Below are positions 1-7,691 of a DNA stretch of 21,019 nucleotides, piece after piece. Each line of letters begins with the position of its first letter. Within the stretch, counting starts at the first letter, position 1. The DNA comes from Oxalobacteraceae bacterium (GTDB lineage Bacteria; Pseudomonadota; Gammaproteobacteria; Burkholderiales; Burkholderiaceae_D): assembly GCA_947446335.1 (NCBI GenBank), contig CANFGA010000008.1, positions 1 through 21,019 on the forward strand. Reading direction: 5' to 3'. The translations under genes and the position numbers were made by a program. The notes below the pieces were generated by a model. The model searched no databases and was not told where the DNA came from. It saw only the letters and a program-made list of their open reading frames with translations.

Positions 1-914
1 GGCAATTCGACCGCCCAGCGCTGCACGAAGGGCATCAAGAAATTGCCTTCGACTTGCTGGATCAGCACGCACAGGATGGTCACATACAGCGCCTGGGTCG
101 GGCCAGCCATGAAAGCGAGCAAGACGGCCAGGATGCCCGAGGCGATCGGGCCAAAGAACGGAATGAAGGCCAGGATGCCGGCGATCACGCCCAGCGATAG
201 CGCCAACGGCATCCCCAGCAAGGCCAATCCGATCGCCGTTGCCGAACCGACGAACAGCATCGAAATGCCTTGCCCGAGCAGCCAGCGCGACAAGGCATGA
301 CCGCTGGCGAGCAAGGCGGCATCGATCTGCGGGCGGTAACCGGTCGGTATCAGGAGCACCAGGCCGCGCCGGTACAAGCCGGGATCAGCCGCCAGGTAGA
401 CGCCGACCACGATCATCAAGCCGGCGCTGCCGAGCGCACCGACGGTCTGGGTGGCGACGTTGGCCATCTTGGCCCACGGCACATTGCCAGCCTTGGCGCC
501 CTCCCACAATGTCAACGCGCTCACACCCAGCGGGTGGCTATTGGCCCATGCAGTCAGGGCATCCAACGCGGCCGGCAGGCGCTGCTGCAAGTTTGCCGCC
601 TGTTCCAGCAAGCGGTCGCCGATCAGCCATGAGCCGATGACGATCGCGACCAAGGTCAGGATCACGACGATGCCAACGGCGAGGCGCGCCGGCACGCGCA
701 GATAACGCTCCAGCGGCGCCGCACCGGCGCGCAGCGCAACAGCGATGATGATGGCGCCAAACAGCAACAGAAATACGTCCGACAAGCGCCACGCCAGCAG
801 CACCAGAGCGGCGATCAGCACCACGAACAGCACGCGCCGCGCATAGCTGCTCGGCGCCGATATCGGATCGGCAACAGAAAAATCGGGGTCAGGCTTGTTC
901 ATTTTTTCTTTCAT
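1..914 (-). CDS. AI-2E family (PerM-like) membrane transporter, 3' end cut off by window edge
   Basis: This is the N-terminal ~304 residues of a polytopic inner-membrane protein that reads off the left edge in an open frame. Hydrophobic segments fall early (VLFVVLIAALVLLAW, VFLLLFGAIIIAVAL, LAVGIVVILTLVAIVIG). A soluble loop follows, then further helices including one with FIPFFGPIASG, which resembles the IPxxGP signature of the AI-2E/PerM (UPF0118) family. Members export or move small molecules or ions; the substrate cannot be read from sequence. Two in-frame starts lie 12 bases apart (ATG at 914 and at 902). Neither has a strong Shine-Dalgarno sequence, so the longer is given. The gene is divergent from prfB across 145 bp. 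The family call is fairly secure; a specific autoinducer role is not implied. Confidence 0.85.
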   Translation of the reverse strand, partial: MKEKMNKPDPDFSVADPISAPSSYARRVLFVVLIAALVLLAWRLSDVFLLLFGAIIIAVALRAGAAPLERYLRVPARLAVGIVVILTLVAIVIGSWLIGDRLLEQAANLQQRLPAALDALTAWANSHPLGVSALTLWEGAKAGNVPWAKMANVATQTVGALGSAGLMIVVGVYLAADPGLYRRGLVLLIPTGYRPQIDAALLASGHALSRWLLGQGISMLFVGSATAIGLALLGMPLALSLGVIAGILAFIPFFGPIASGILAVLLAFMAGPTQALYVTILCVLIQQVEGNFLMPFVQRWAVEL

Positions 915-1017
915 CTGGCACCAGTGTGGACGCAGCCATGTCATTGGCTGGTCCGGGATTTTTTCGGGGACATGACCGGACACCATCGACGCCGGGCCAG
1001 CAGCGGCCCCGCTGGAG

Positions 1018-1023
1018 TATAAT
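1018..1023 (+). promoter_or_regulatory. Probable -10 element of the prfB operon promoter
   Basis: A perfect TATAAT lies 36 bases before the prfB start, in the AI-2E/prfB divergent gap. No convincing -35 hexamer sits 16-18 bases upstream. The same gap holds a 6-bp dyad, GTCCGG (951-956) and CCGGAC (976-981), whose role is unknown. Confidence 0.5.
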
Positions 1024-1059
1024 CGAGGGCTAGATTTCACCTTGAAAGTACCGAAAATC

Positions 1060-2164
1060 ATGGAAGCCGAACGCATCAATGCCCTGTCCGCCCTGCTCGC
1101 CGATCTGACGATCCGCGAAGCCGAACTTCGGAGGTATCTTTGACTTCGATACCAAGTCAGAGAAGCTAGAACAAGTCAACGAAGAACTGGAAGACCCGAC
1201 CGTCTGGAACGATCCCAAGCGCGCCCAGGACCTCGGCAAGGAAAAAAAAGCGCTGGAAAACATCGTTTTCACGCTCAAACGCGCCGATGCCGACCTGCAC
1301 GATACGCAAGATCTGTTTTCGATGGCGCGCGAAGAACAGGATGACGAGACGCTGGAGTCGGTCATCCTTGATGCCGATGGCATCAAAAAAGTCATCGAAG
1401 AGATGGAATTTCGCCGGATGTTCAATAATCCGATGGACCCGAACAATTGCTTCATCGACATCCAGGCCGGCGCCGGCGGCACCGAGGCCCAGGACTGGGC
1501 GTCGATGATCTTGCGCCAGTATCTGCGCTATTGCGAACGCAAGGGCTTCAAGGTCGAGATCATGGAACAGTCTGACGGCGAGATCGCCGGCATCAAGACT
1601 GCCACGCTCAAGGTCGAAGGCGACCATGCCTATGGCTTCTTGCGCACCGAAACTGGCGTGCACCGTTTGGTGCGCAAATCGCCGTTCGACTCGGCCAACG
1701 GCCGTCACACGTCGTTTTGCAGCCTGTTCGTCTATCCGGAAGTCGATGACTCGATCCAGATCGATGTCAATCCGGCCGATCTGCGCGTCGATACCTATCG
1801 CGCGTCCGGCGCCGGTGGCCAGCACATCAACAAGACCGATTCCGCCGTGCGTTTGACCCATGCGCCGACCGGCATCGTGGTCCAGTGCCAGAACGACCGC
1901 AGCCAGCACCGCAACCGCGCCGAAGCGATGGAAATGCTCAAAGCGCGCCTGTACGAGCATGAAATGCGCAAGCGCATGAGCGAACAGCAAAAGCTGGAAG
2001 ACTCGAAGACCGACGTCGGCTGGGGTCACCAGATCCGTTCCTACGTGCTCGATCAGTCGCGCATCAAGGATTTGCGCACCGGCTTCGAGACCGGCAACAC
2101 CAAGGGCGTGCTCGATGGCGATATCGATGAATTCATTTCAGCATCGCTGAAGCAAGGCGTATAA
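1060..2164 (+). CDS. prfB: Peptide chain release factor 2 (RF2), expressed by programmed +1 frameshift
   Basis: RF2 recognises UGA and UAA in the ribosomal A site and triggers hydrolysis of peptidyl-tRNA. The gene is split: frame one runs from ATG 1060 to codon CTT at 1138-1140 and meets an in-frame TGA at 1141-1143. Skipping base 1141 opens the main frame (1142-2164). The joined protein is 367 residues, against 365 in E. coli. The anticodon-like tripeptide SPF is at residues 207-209 and the catalytic GGQ at 252-254 within SGAGGQHINK. The residue corresponding to E. coli position 246 is Ala, the common efficient form, not the Thr of K-12. The C-terminus (QIRSYVLDQSRIKDLRTG) is typical. It is the first gene of a tight cluster with the HAD gene and lysS. 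The interrupted frame is the normal autoregulatory device, not a pseudogene. Confidence 0.97.
1129..1144 (+). promoter_or_regulatory. prfB programmed +1 frameshift site
   Basis: The site has the canonical parts in order: an internal Shine-Dalgarno-like GGAGG (1130-1134), a 3-base spacer TAT, the slippery codon CTT (1138-1140), the in-frame stop TGA (1141-1143) and a following C (1144), the poor-termination context. When RF2 is scarce, ribosomes pause at TGA and slip +1 into GAC. Spacing matches the E. coli site. Confidence 0.96.
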
Positions 2165-2166
2165 AC

Positions 2167-2892
2167 ATGTTCCAACCGATGAGCAATACGCTCGACAACG
2201 CGACAAGCAGCCTGGCGCGTGCCTTCATCTTCGACATGGATGGCACCATCGTCGACAACATGGCGTTCCACACGCGCTCCTGGTTGACGTTCTTCCAGCA
2301 GCGCGGCCATGAACTCGACGCCGATGCATTCTTCCTCAGCACCGCAGGACGCCAGGGCCACGAAATCATCCGCAGCTACCTCGGCAGCCATCTGAGCGAC
2401 GCCCAGACGCGCGAACTGAGCCTGGAAAAAGATGCCTTGTACCGCGAACTGTATGCACCGCATCTGGCCACCGTGGATGGCTTCGACGCCTTCATCAAGG
2501 CAGCCAAGGAAGACGGGATCGCGCTCGCGGTCGGCACTGCGGCGCCCACCCCGAACGTCGTGTTCACGCTCGATGGCCTGGACTTGCGGCGCCATTTTTC
2601 GGCCGTCGTCGGCGCCGCCGACGTACAGCACGGCAAGCCGCATCCGGACGTGTTCCTGGAAGCGGCGCGCCGCATCGATGTTGCACCCGAGCATTGCATC
2701 GTGTTCGAAGATGCGCCGCTCGGCGTCGAAGCGGCGCGCCGCGCCGGCATGCGCGCGGTGGTGCTGACGACGACGCTGCCGGCCTCGGCCTTTGCCGAGT
2801 TCGACAACGTGATCTGCATCGTCGACAACTTCAACGATCTGCGCTGCGCCGCGCTGTTTTCGGCGCCCACGCGCCCAGCCAACAACCTCTGA
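2167..2892 (+). CDS. HAD-superfamily (subfamily IA, beta-phosphoglucomutase-like) hydrolase
   Basis: A 241-residue cytosolic HAD enzyme, probably a small-molecule phosphatase or phosphomutase. Motif I is FDMDGT, with Asp23 the expected nucleophile and Asp25 the acid/base. A helical cap follows (AFHTRSW onward). A Thr-containing stretch, VGTAAPT, stands where motif II is expected. Lys157 in HGKPHPD is motif III, and Glu181-Asp182 in VFEDAPLGVEAARRAGM is motif IV. The pattern resembles beta-phosphoglucomutase and the E. coli sugar-phosphatase YqaB; substrate is unknown. ATG 2167 is preceded by AAGG 9 bases upstream, inside the end of prfB; a second in-frame ATG at 2182 is possible. It starts 2 bases after the prfB stop and ends 10 bases before lysS, so it is almost certainly co-transcribed with both. 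Confidence 0.88.
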   Translation: MFQPMSNTLDNATSSLARAFIFDMDGTIVDNMAFHTRSWLTFFQQRGHELDADAFFLSTAGRQGHEIIRSYLGSHLSDAQTRELSLEKDALYRELYAPHLATVDGFDAFIKAAKEDGIALAVGTAAPTPNVVFTLDGLDLRRHFSAVVGAADVQHGKPHPDVFLEAARRIDVAPEHCIVFEDAPLGVEAARRAGMRAVVLTTTLPASAFAEFDNVICIVDNFNDLRCAALFSAPTRPANNL

Positions 2893-2902
2893 TAGATCGA
2901 CC

Positions 2903-4426
2903 ATGACTACCGACATTCAAGAACAAGCCCCGGACGAAAACAAGATCATCCTGGAGCGCCGCGCCAAACTCGCCCTGCTGCGCGAACAGGGCATCGCCTT
3001 CCCGAACGACTTCCGCCCACAGCACAAGGCGGCTGACCTGCACCTGGCACATGGCACGAAGACGCGCGAAGAACTCGAAGAACTGAACATCGAAGTGGTG
3101 CTGGCCGGGCGCATGATGCTCAAGCGCGAAGCCGGCAAGAAGGCGGCGTTTGCGACCTTGCAAGATGCGTCGGGCGCACGCGCCGACGGCCGCATCCAGA
3201 TCTATGTCACCCTGGACAAGACCGGCGTGGCGGCGATGGAAGCGCTGCATCACTACGACCTGGGCGACATCCTGGGCGTGACCGGCACGCTGTTCAAGAC
3301 CAAGACCGATGAATTGACGATCAAGGCCACCGGATTGCGCCTGATCACGAAGTCGCTGCGCCCGCTGCCCGACAAGTTCCACGGCCTGGCCGACCAGGAA
3401 ACCAAGTACCGCCAGCGCTATGTCGACTTGATCATGAGCGAGGAAACGCGCCGCACGTTCAAGGCCAGGACCGCCGCCTTGTCGTCGATCCGCCGCTTCA
3501 TGGAAAAGAACGAGTTCATGGAAGTGGAAACGCCGATGCTGCACGCCATTCCCGGCGGCGCCACGGCCAAGCCCTTCATCACGCACCACAATGCGCTCGA
3601 CATGCAGATGTTCTTGCGCATCGCGCCTGAACTGTATCTGAAGCGCTTGATCGTCGGCGGTTTCGACCGGGTGTTCGAAGTGAACCGCAGTTTTCGCAAT
3701 GAAGGCGTCTCGCAGCGCCACAATCCTGAATTCACGATGATGGAATTCTATGCCGCGTATGTCGATTATCAGTGGCTGATGGATTTCACGGAAGCGGTGA
3801 TCCGCCAGGCAGTGATCGACGCGCACGGCACCGCCAAATTGACTTACGGTGGACGCGAACTCGACTTGAGCGTGCCGTTTCACCGTTTGACGATCGTGGC
3901 CGCGATCAACAAGTTTGCGCCACACTACACCAATGCGCAATTGCATGACATCGAGTTCCTGAAAACCGAGTTGCAGACCTTCGGCGTCAAGCCATTCCCC
4001 GGCGCCGGCGTGGGCGCGCTGCAACTGGCGTTGTTCGAGGAAACGGCTGAAGCGCAATTGTGGGAGCCGACGTACATCATCGACTATCCGGTCGAAGTGT
4101 CGCCGCTGGCACGCGCGTCCGATACCGAACCGGGCATCACCGAACGGTTCGAACTGTTCATGGTCGGGCGCGAAATCGCCAACGGTTTTTCGGAATTGAA
4201 CGATGCCGAAGACCAGTCGGCGCGCTTCCTGGCGCAAGTGGCCAACAAGGATGCCGGCGACGAAGAAGCGATGTATTACGACGCCGACTACATCCGCGCG
4301 CTCGAATACGGGATGCCACCGGCTGGTGGCTGCGGCATCGGGATCGATCGATTGATGATGATCATCACCGATTCGCCCAACATCCGCGACGTGATCCTGT
4401 TCCCGCATCTGCGCCGGGAAGAGTAA
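2903..4426 (+). CDS. lysS: Class II lysyl-tRNA synthetase
   Basis: This enzyme charges tRNA-Lys with lysine using ATP in the cytosol. The protein is 507 residues, the usual family size. An N-terminal OB-fold anticodon-binding domain (about residues 60-150, around LAGRMMLKREAGKKAAFATL) precedes the class II catalytic core. Motif 2 is visible as FEVNRSFRNEGVSQRHNPEF. Motif 3 is GCGIGIDRLMMI near the C-terminus, followed by the typical end ILFPHLRREE. The pairing prfB-lysS is conserved across many proteobacteria; here a HAD gene lies between them. The ATG has no strong Shine-Dalgarno sequence and is 10 bases after the preceding stop, which suggests translational coupling. A strong hairpin follows the stop codon. 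Confidence 0.97.
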   Translation: MTTDIQEQAPDENKIILERRAKLALLREQGIAFPNDFRPQHKAADLHLAHGTKTREELEELNIEVVLAGRMMLKREAGKKAAFATLQDASGARADGRIQIYVTLDKTGVAAMEALHHYDLGDILGVTGTLFKTKTDELTIKATGLRLITKSLRPLPDKFHGLADQETKYRQRYVDLIMSEETRRTFKARTAALSSIRRFMEKNEFMEVETPMLHAIPGGATAKPFITHHNALDMQMFLRIAPELYLKRLIVGGFDRVFEVNRSFRNEGVSQRHNPEFTMMEFYAAYVDYQWLMDFTEAVIRQAVIDAHGTAKLTYGGRELDLSVPFHRLTIVAAINKFAPHYTNAQLHDIEFLKTELQTFGVKPFPGAGVGALQLALFEETAEAQLWEPTYIIDYPVEVSPLARASDTEPGITERFELFMVGREIANGFSELNDAEDQSARFLAQVANKDAGDEEAMYYDADYIRALEYGMPPAGGCGIGIDRLMMIITDSPNIRDVILFPHLRREE

Positions 4427-4446
4427 CCCTCCTCCCTCATCCCCGG

Positions 4447-4473
4447 CCCTTCTCCCGCGCGGCGGGAGAAGGG
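4447..4473. terminator. Perfect 12-bp hairpin between convergent lysS and ppnN
   Basis: CCCTTCTCCCGC (4447-4458) and its exact complement GCGGGAGAAGGG (4462-4473) enclose a 3-base loop GCG. It sits 20 bases after the lysS stop and 4 bases before the ppnN stop, so it is well placed to end transcription from both sides. There is no long T tract on either strand. The flanking CCTCATCCCCGG resembles a dispersed palindrome I recall from other proteobacterial genomes, so it may also be a copy of an interspersed repeat. Confidence 0.7.
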
Positions 4474-4477
4474 AGAA

Positions 4478-5848
4478 TTACTTGATGACCCGGTAGCAAG
4501 GCACATACGCCTTGCCCGCCAGCTTCATCCGGTGCTGCGCAACGAATGAAGACAGCAACTCATCCATCGGTCCCATGATCTCGGGGTCGCCGTGGATTTC
4601 GAAGTGGCCGTGCTGCTCGATCGCCCGTATCCCCTCATCCTTGACATTGCCCGACACCACGCCCGAAAATGCGCGCCGCAAATTCGCGGCCAGCAAATGT
4701 GTTTCCTGATTCTTGTGCAACGACAGGTTGCGCATGTTTTCATGGGTCGGCATGAAAGGTTGCTGGAATTCATGGTTGATCTTCAGCATCCAGTTGAAAT
4801 AATAAGCATCGCTGCGCGCCTTGCGAAATTCGCGCACTTGCTTGATGCCAGCCTGCATTTCACGCGCCACCAACTCAGGATCGTCGATGATGATCTTGTA
4901 GCGCTGCAACGCCTCCGGGCCCAGCGTATCGCTCAGAAACTGGTTGATCTGGACAAAATATTCACGCGAGGTTTCCGGTCCGGTGAAGATCAACGGGAAT
5001 GGAATTTCGGCATTGTCCGGATGCAACAAGATGCCCAGGATATACAAAATTTCCTCGGCCGTGCCCGCGCCACCTGGAAACACCACAATGCCGTGACCGG
5101 CGCGCACGAACGCTTCCAGCCTTTTTTCGATGTCGGGCATGATCACCAGGTCGTTCACGATCGGGTTTGGCGATTCGGCGGCGATGATGCCGGGCTCGGT
5201 GATGCCCAGATAGCGCCCGGTCTGCAATCGCTGCTTCGCATGGCCGATCGTGGCGCCCTTCATCGGGCCCTTCATCGCGCCAGGGCCGCAGCCGGTGCAG
5301 ATATCGAGGCTGCGCAAGCCCAATTGGTAACCGACTTCCTTCGAATAATTGTATTCGGCGCGGTTGATCGAATGGCCGCCCCAGCACACCACCAGGTTCG
5401 GGCTGATTTGCGTGTGCAGCAAGTTCGCATTGCGCAAGATGTGGAACACGGCGTCGGTCACGCCTTCGGTCGTGTTCAAATCGAATTTCGGGTTGCCGGT
5501 CACTTCATCGCTGACAAAAATGATGTCGCGCAGCACCGCAAACAAATGTTCGTGGATGCCCTTGATCATCTTGCCATCGACAAAAGCGATCGCCGGCGCG
5601 CCCTTGATGTCGAGCTTGATGCCGCGCTCGCGCTGGATGATGCTGATCTCGAAAGAGGCGTAGCGCTCCAGCAATTCCTTGCCATCATCGACGATGCTGC
5701 CGCAATTGAGCACGGCCAGCGCGCATTTGCGAAAGGTTTTGTACAAACCGCCCTGACTGGTGTCGAGCAGCTTGTTCACTTCGGCTTTGGACAACACATC
5801 GAGGCGGCCCTCGGGTGACACCAGAATGTCGATAACGTCATGTTCCAT
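4478..5848 (-). CDS. ppnN: Pyrimidine/purine nucleotide 5'-monophosphate nucleosidase, LOG family
   Basis: PpnN (formerly YgdH in E. coli) cleaves nucleoside 5'-monophosphates to base plus ribose 5-phosphate and in E. coli is modulated by (p)ppGpp. The protein is 456 residues, against about 454 in E. coli, and full length. An N-terminal domain (residues 1-140) precedes the Rossmann-like LOG core. The core shows ICTGCGPGAMKGPMKGA (183-199) and the signature PGGAGTAEE (258-266), which holds the catalytic Glu region. A C-terminal extension (residues ~340-456) is the part that distinguishes PpnN from the short plant-LOG-like proteins. ATG 5848 is supported by AAAGGA (complement of 5859-5864), 10 bases upstream. 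It is transcribed alone, divergent from the peptide transporter and convergent with lysS. Confidence 0.93.
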   Translation of the reverse strand: MEHDVIDILVSPEGRLDVLSKAEVNKLLDTSQGGLYKTFRKCALAVLNCGSIVDDGKELLERYASFEISIIQRERGIKLDIKGAPAIAFVDGKMIKGIHEHLFAVLRDIIFVSDEVTGNPKFDLNTTEGVTDAVFHILRNANLLHTQISPNLVVCWGGHSINRAEYNYSKEVGYQLGLRSLDICTGCGPGAMKGPMKGATIGHAKQRLQTGRYLGITEPGIIAAESPNPIVNDLVIMPDIEKRLEAFVRAGHGIVVFPGGAGTAEEILYILGILLHPDNAEIPFPLIFTGPETSREYFVQINQFLSDTLGPEALQRYKIIIDDPELVAREMQAGIKQVREFRKARSDAYYFNWMLKINHEFQQPFMPTHENMRNLSLHKNQETHLLAANLRRAFSGVVSGNVKDEGIRAIEQHGHFEIHGDPEIMGPMDELLSSFVAQHRMKLAGKAYVPCYRVIK

Positions 5849-6151
5849 GATACAAAAATCCTTTAAAAATTCGGCGTTCCAGACAAGATTGCCCGGTCAA
5901 TATACGACAACTGGGCCCTTTTGTGGCTGAAAATTACTGGAAATAAAGAGCTGTTTCCCCCATGGCACACTCGACTTATCCGAGCTTGACGTGGACAGAA
6001 GCACATCATTTTTTTAGCAGTGCTGTTTTCTGGCTTAAAATGATTTCCTGTTAGGAACTTGTCAGCACCAGTTGCGCCTGAACCGGGCACCGTTGCGGCT
6101 GAAATTTTTCATCTTGTTATCCACATATAAAGCTTCCCAGGAGAACCCCGC
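5849..6151. other. 303-bp divergent intergenic region (ppnN / peptide transporter)
   Basis: This stretch has no gene I believe in. On the minus strand TATATT (complement of 5899-5904) could be a ppnN -10, with no good -35. On the plus strand TAAAAT (6036-6041) and TATAAA (6126-6131) are possible -10 elements for the transporter, both without a convincing -35. TTGACG at 5986-5991 has only a T run where its -10 should be. The imperfect direct repeat at 6065-6103 is the most structured part. Confidence 0.5.
6065..6103 (+). repeat. Imperfect direct repeat upstream of the peptide transporter
   Basis: GCACCAGTTGCGCCTGAA (6065-6082) recurs as GCACCGTTGCGGCTGAA (6087-6103), with one deletion and one substitution. 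The start-to-start distance is 22 bp, about two helical turns, so a protein could bind both copies on the same face. It ends 48 bases before the transporter start. The operator role is inference. Confidence 0.55.
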
Positions 6152-7657
6152 ATGAGTGGTGCAACAACGCGCAACGGCGAAGCCGATATCCCCGCATTCA
6201 GACAAGTGATGGGCCATCCCGGTCCGCTGTGGATGCTGTTCATGGCCGAGTTCTGGGAGCGCTTCGCGTTCTACGGCATACGCTGGGCGCTGGTGCTGTA
6301 CATCGTGGCCCAGTTCCATGGCGGCGATGCGGGTGGCCAGGGCGCCGCCAACCTCACTTACGGCTCGTTCCTGGCGCTGGTCTACGCCGGCGCACTGTTC
6401 GGCGGCTACATCGCCGACCGCGTCCTCGGCTACCAGCGCTCGATCCTGATCGGCGCCGTGTTCATGGCCAGCGGCCTGTTCGCGATGGCGATCCCGGACC
6501 CGGACGTGTTCAAGTTTGGTCTGGCCACGATCATCGTCGGCAATGGCTTGTTCAAGCCGAACATTTCGACCATGGTCGGCAAACTGTATGGCTTGTCCGA
6601 TCCGCGGCGCGACAGCGGCTTCACCATTTTCTACATGGGCATCAATATCGGCGCCCTGATCGCACCGGTGCTGACCCAGTTGCTGGCACAGAAGGTGTTC
6701 GGCAGCGATGCCATGCCCGACTACAAGATCGTCTTCATCACCGCCGGCATCGGCATGCTGATCAGCCTGTTCTGGTTTGCGGTCGGACGGCGCACCCTGA
6801 AGGGCATAGGCGCACCGGCGCCTGAGGCGATGAGCTACTGGCGCATCGCTCAAGTCACGCTGGGCGCGCTGCTGACGATTCCGGTCGCCTACTTCCTGCT
6901 CGCGGTCGGGGCCCAGCGTTTGCAAGTGGTGCTGACGGTGTTGTTCATCGGCCTGGCCGTCATGCTGATGATCGAAGGCGTCAAGGGCGGCAAGGTGACG
7001 CGCGACAAGGTGATCGCGATGCTGATCATCTTTTCGTTCAACATCTTGTTCTGGATGTTCTTCGAACAGGCCGGCAGTTCGTTCACCTTCCTGGCCAACG
7101 ACATCGTCAACCGCGATCTGGGCGGCTTCATCTTCCCGACCGCCTGGTTCCAGAGCGTCAATTCGGTCGCCATCATCGCCTTGGCGCCGCTGCTGGCCTT
7201 GCTCTGGATCGTCATGGCCAAGCGCAACATCAACCCGTCGATACCGCGCAAATTCGGCCTGGGCTTGATCGGCAACGCGCTCGCCTTTGGCCTGTTGATC
7301 TACGCCCTGTCGAACCTGGTTGGATTAGATAACAAGATTCCGTTCTGGACCTTGTTCATGGTCTACGTGATCCAGTCGGTGGGCGAACTGTGTCTGTCAC
7401 CGATCGGCTTGTCGATGGTCACCAAGCTGGCGCCCACGCGTCTGGTGGGTCTGGGCATGGGCGGCTGGTTCCTCTCGACCGGGATCGGCAACAATCTCTC
7501 GGGCATCTTCGCCAGCCACGTCAGCGGCGAGAGCGGCTTGTCGGTCGCTTCGGCGCTGTCAGGCTACACCTTCGGCTTCTGGTCGCTGCTGGGCGCCGGC
7601 GTGTTGCTGTTTTTGATCGCGCCGCTGATCAACAAGCTGATGCACGGGGTCAAATAG
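6152..7657 (+). CDS. POT/PTR2-family proton-dependent oligopeptide transporter
   Basis: An inner-membrane major-facilitator protein of 501 residues, the usual size of bacterial POT carriers, which import di- and tripeptides with protons. The family signature is EFWERFAFYG (residues 33-42), the ExxERFxYYG motif with Phe at the first Tyr position. Further family blocks are YIADRVLGYQRSI, GNGLFKPNISTMVGKLYG and FTIFYMGINIGALIAP. The second half has helices around VGELCLSPIGLSMVTKLAP, also typical. I count about 12-14 hydrophobic segments. ATG 6152 is set by AGGAG (6139-6143) with an 8-base gap. It stands alone, with an intrinsic terminator just after the stop. Orthology to a specific DtpA/B/C/D protein cannot be decided by eye. 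Confidence 0.92.
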   Translation: MSGATTRNGEADIPAFRQVMGHPGPLWMLFMAEFWERFAFYGIRWALVLYIVAQFHGGDAGGQGAANLTYGSFLALVYAGALFGGYIADRVLGYQRSILIGAVFMASGLFAMAIPDPDVFKFGLATIIVGNGLFKPNISTMVGKLYGLSDPRRDSGFTIFYMGINIGALIAPVLTQLLAQKVFGSDAMPDYKIVFITAGIGMLISLFWFAVGRRTLKGIGAPAPEAMSYWRIAQVTLGALLTIPVAYFLLAVGAQRLQVVLTVLFIGLAVMLMIEGVKGGKVTRDKVIAMLIIFSFNILFWMFFEQAGSSFTFLANDIVNRDLGGFIFPTAWFQSVNSVAIIALAPLLALLWIVMAKRNINPSIPRKFGLGLIGNALAFGLLIYALSNLVGLDNKIPFWTLFMVYVIQSVGELCLSPIGLSMVTKLAPTRLVGLGMGGWFLSTGIGNNLSGIFASHVSGESGLSVASALSGYTFGFWSLLGAGVLLFLIAPLINKLMHGVK

Positions 7658-7666
7658 AAGTTGAAG

Positions 7667-7691
7667 GCGCCGGCCCGACCGGCGCTCTTTT
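7667..7691 (+). terminator. Rho-independent terminator of the POT transporter gene
   Basis: Stem GCGCCGG (7667-7673) and CCGGCGC (7679-7685) with loop CCCGA is followed by TCTTTT (7686-7691). It begins 10 bases after the transporter stop. Its T tract touches the stop codon of the convergent flavoprotein gene. Read on the minus strand it lacks a T tract. Confidence 0.85.

Noticed and set aside
2831..4408. Long minus-strand open frame of 525 codons opposite lysS
   Set aside because: It is wholly antisense to lysS, which has complete class II synthetase motifs. The translation is rich in Arg, His and Gln with no recognisable domain, typical of the complementary frame of GC-rich coding DNA.
4592..5818. 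Plus-strand open frame of 408 codons opposite ppnN
   Set aside because: Antisense to a full-length PpnN with intact PGGxGTxxE. The translation has no conserved motif.
5963..5980. Possible sigma-54 promoter beginning TGGCAC
   Set aside because: The -24 half looks right, but no GC dinucleotide stands at the required -12 spacing.
5863..6090. 75-codon minus-strand frame in the ppnN/POT intergenic region
   Set aside because: No Shine-Dalgarno sequence, no recognisable product, and it would occupy the ppnN promoter and leader.
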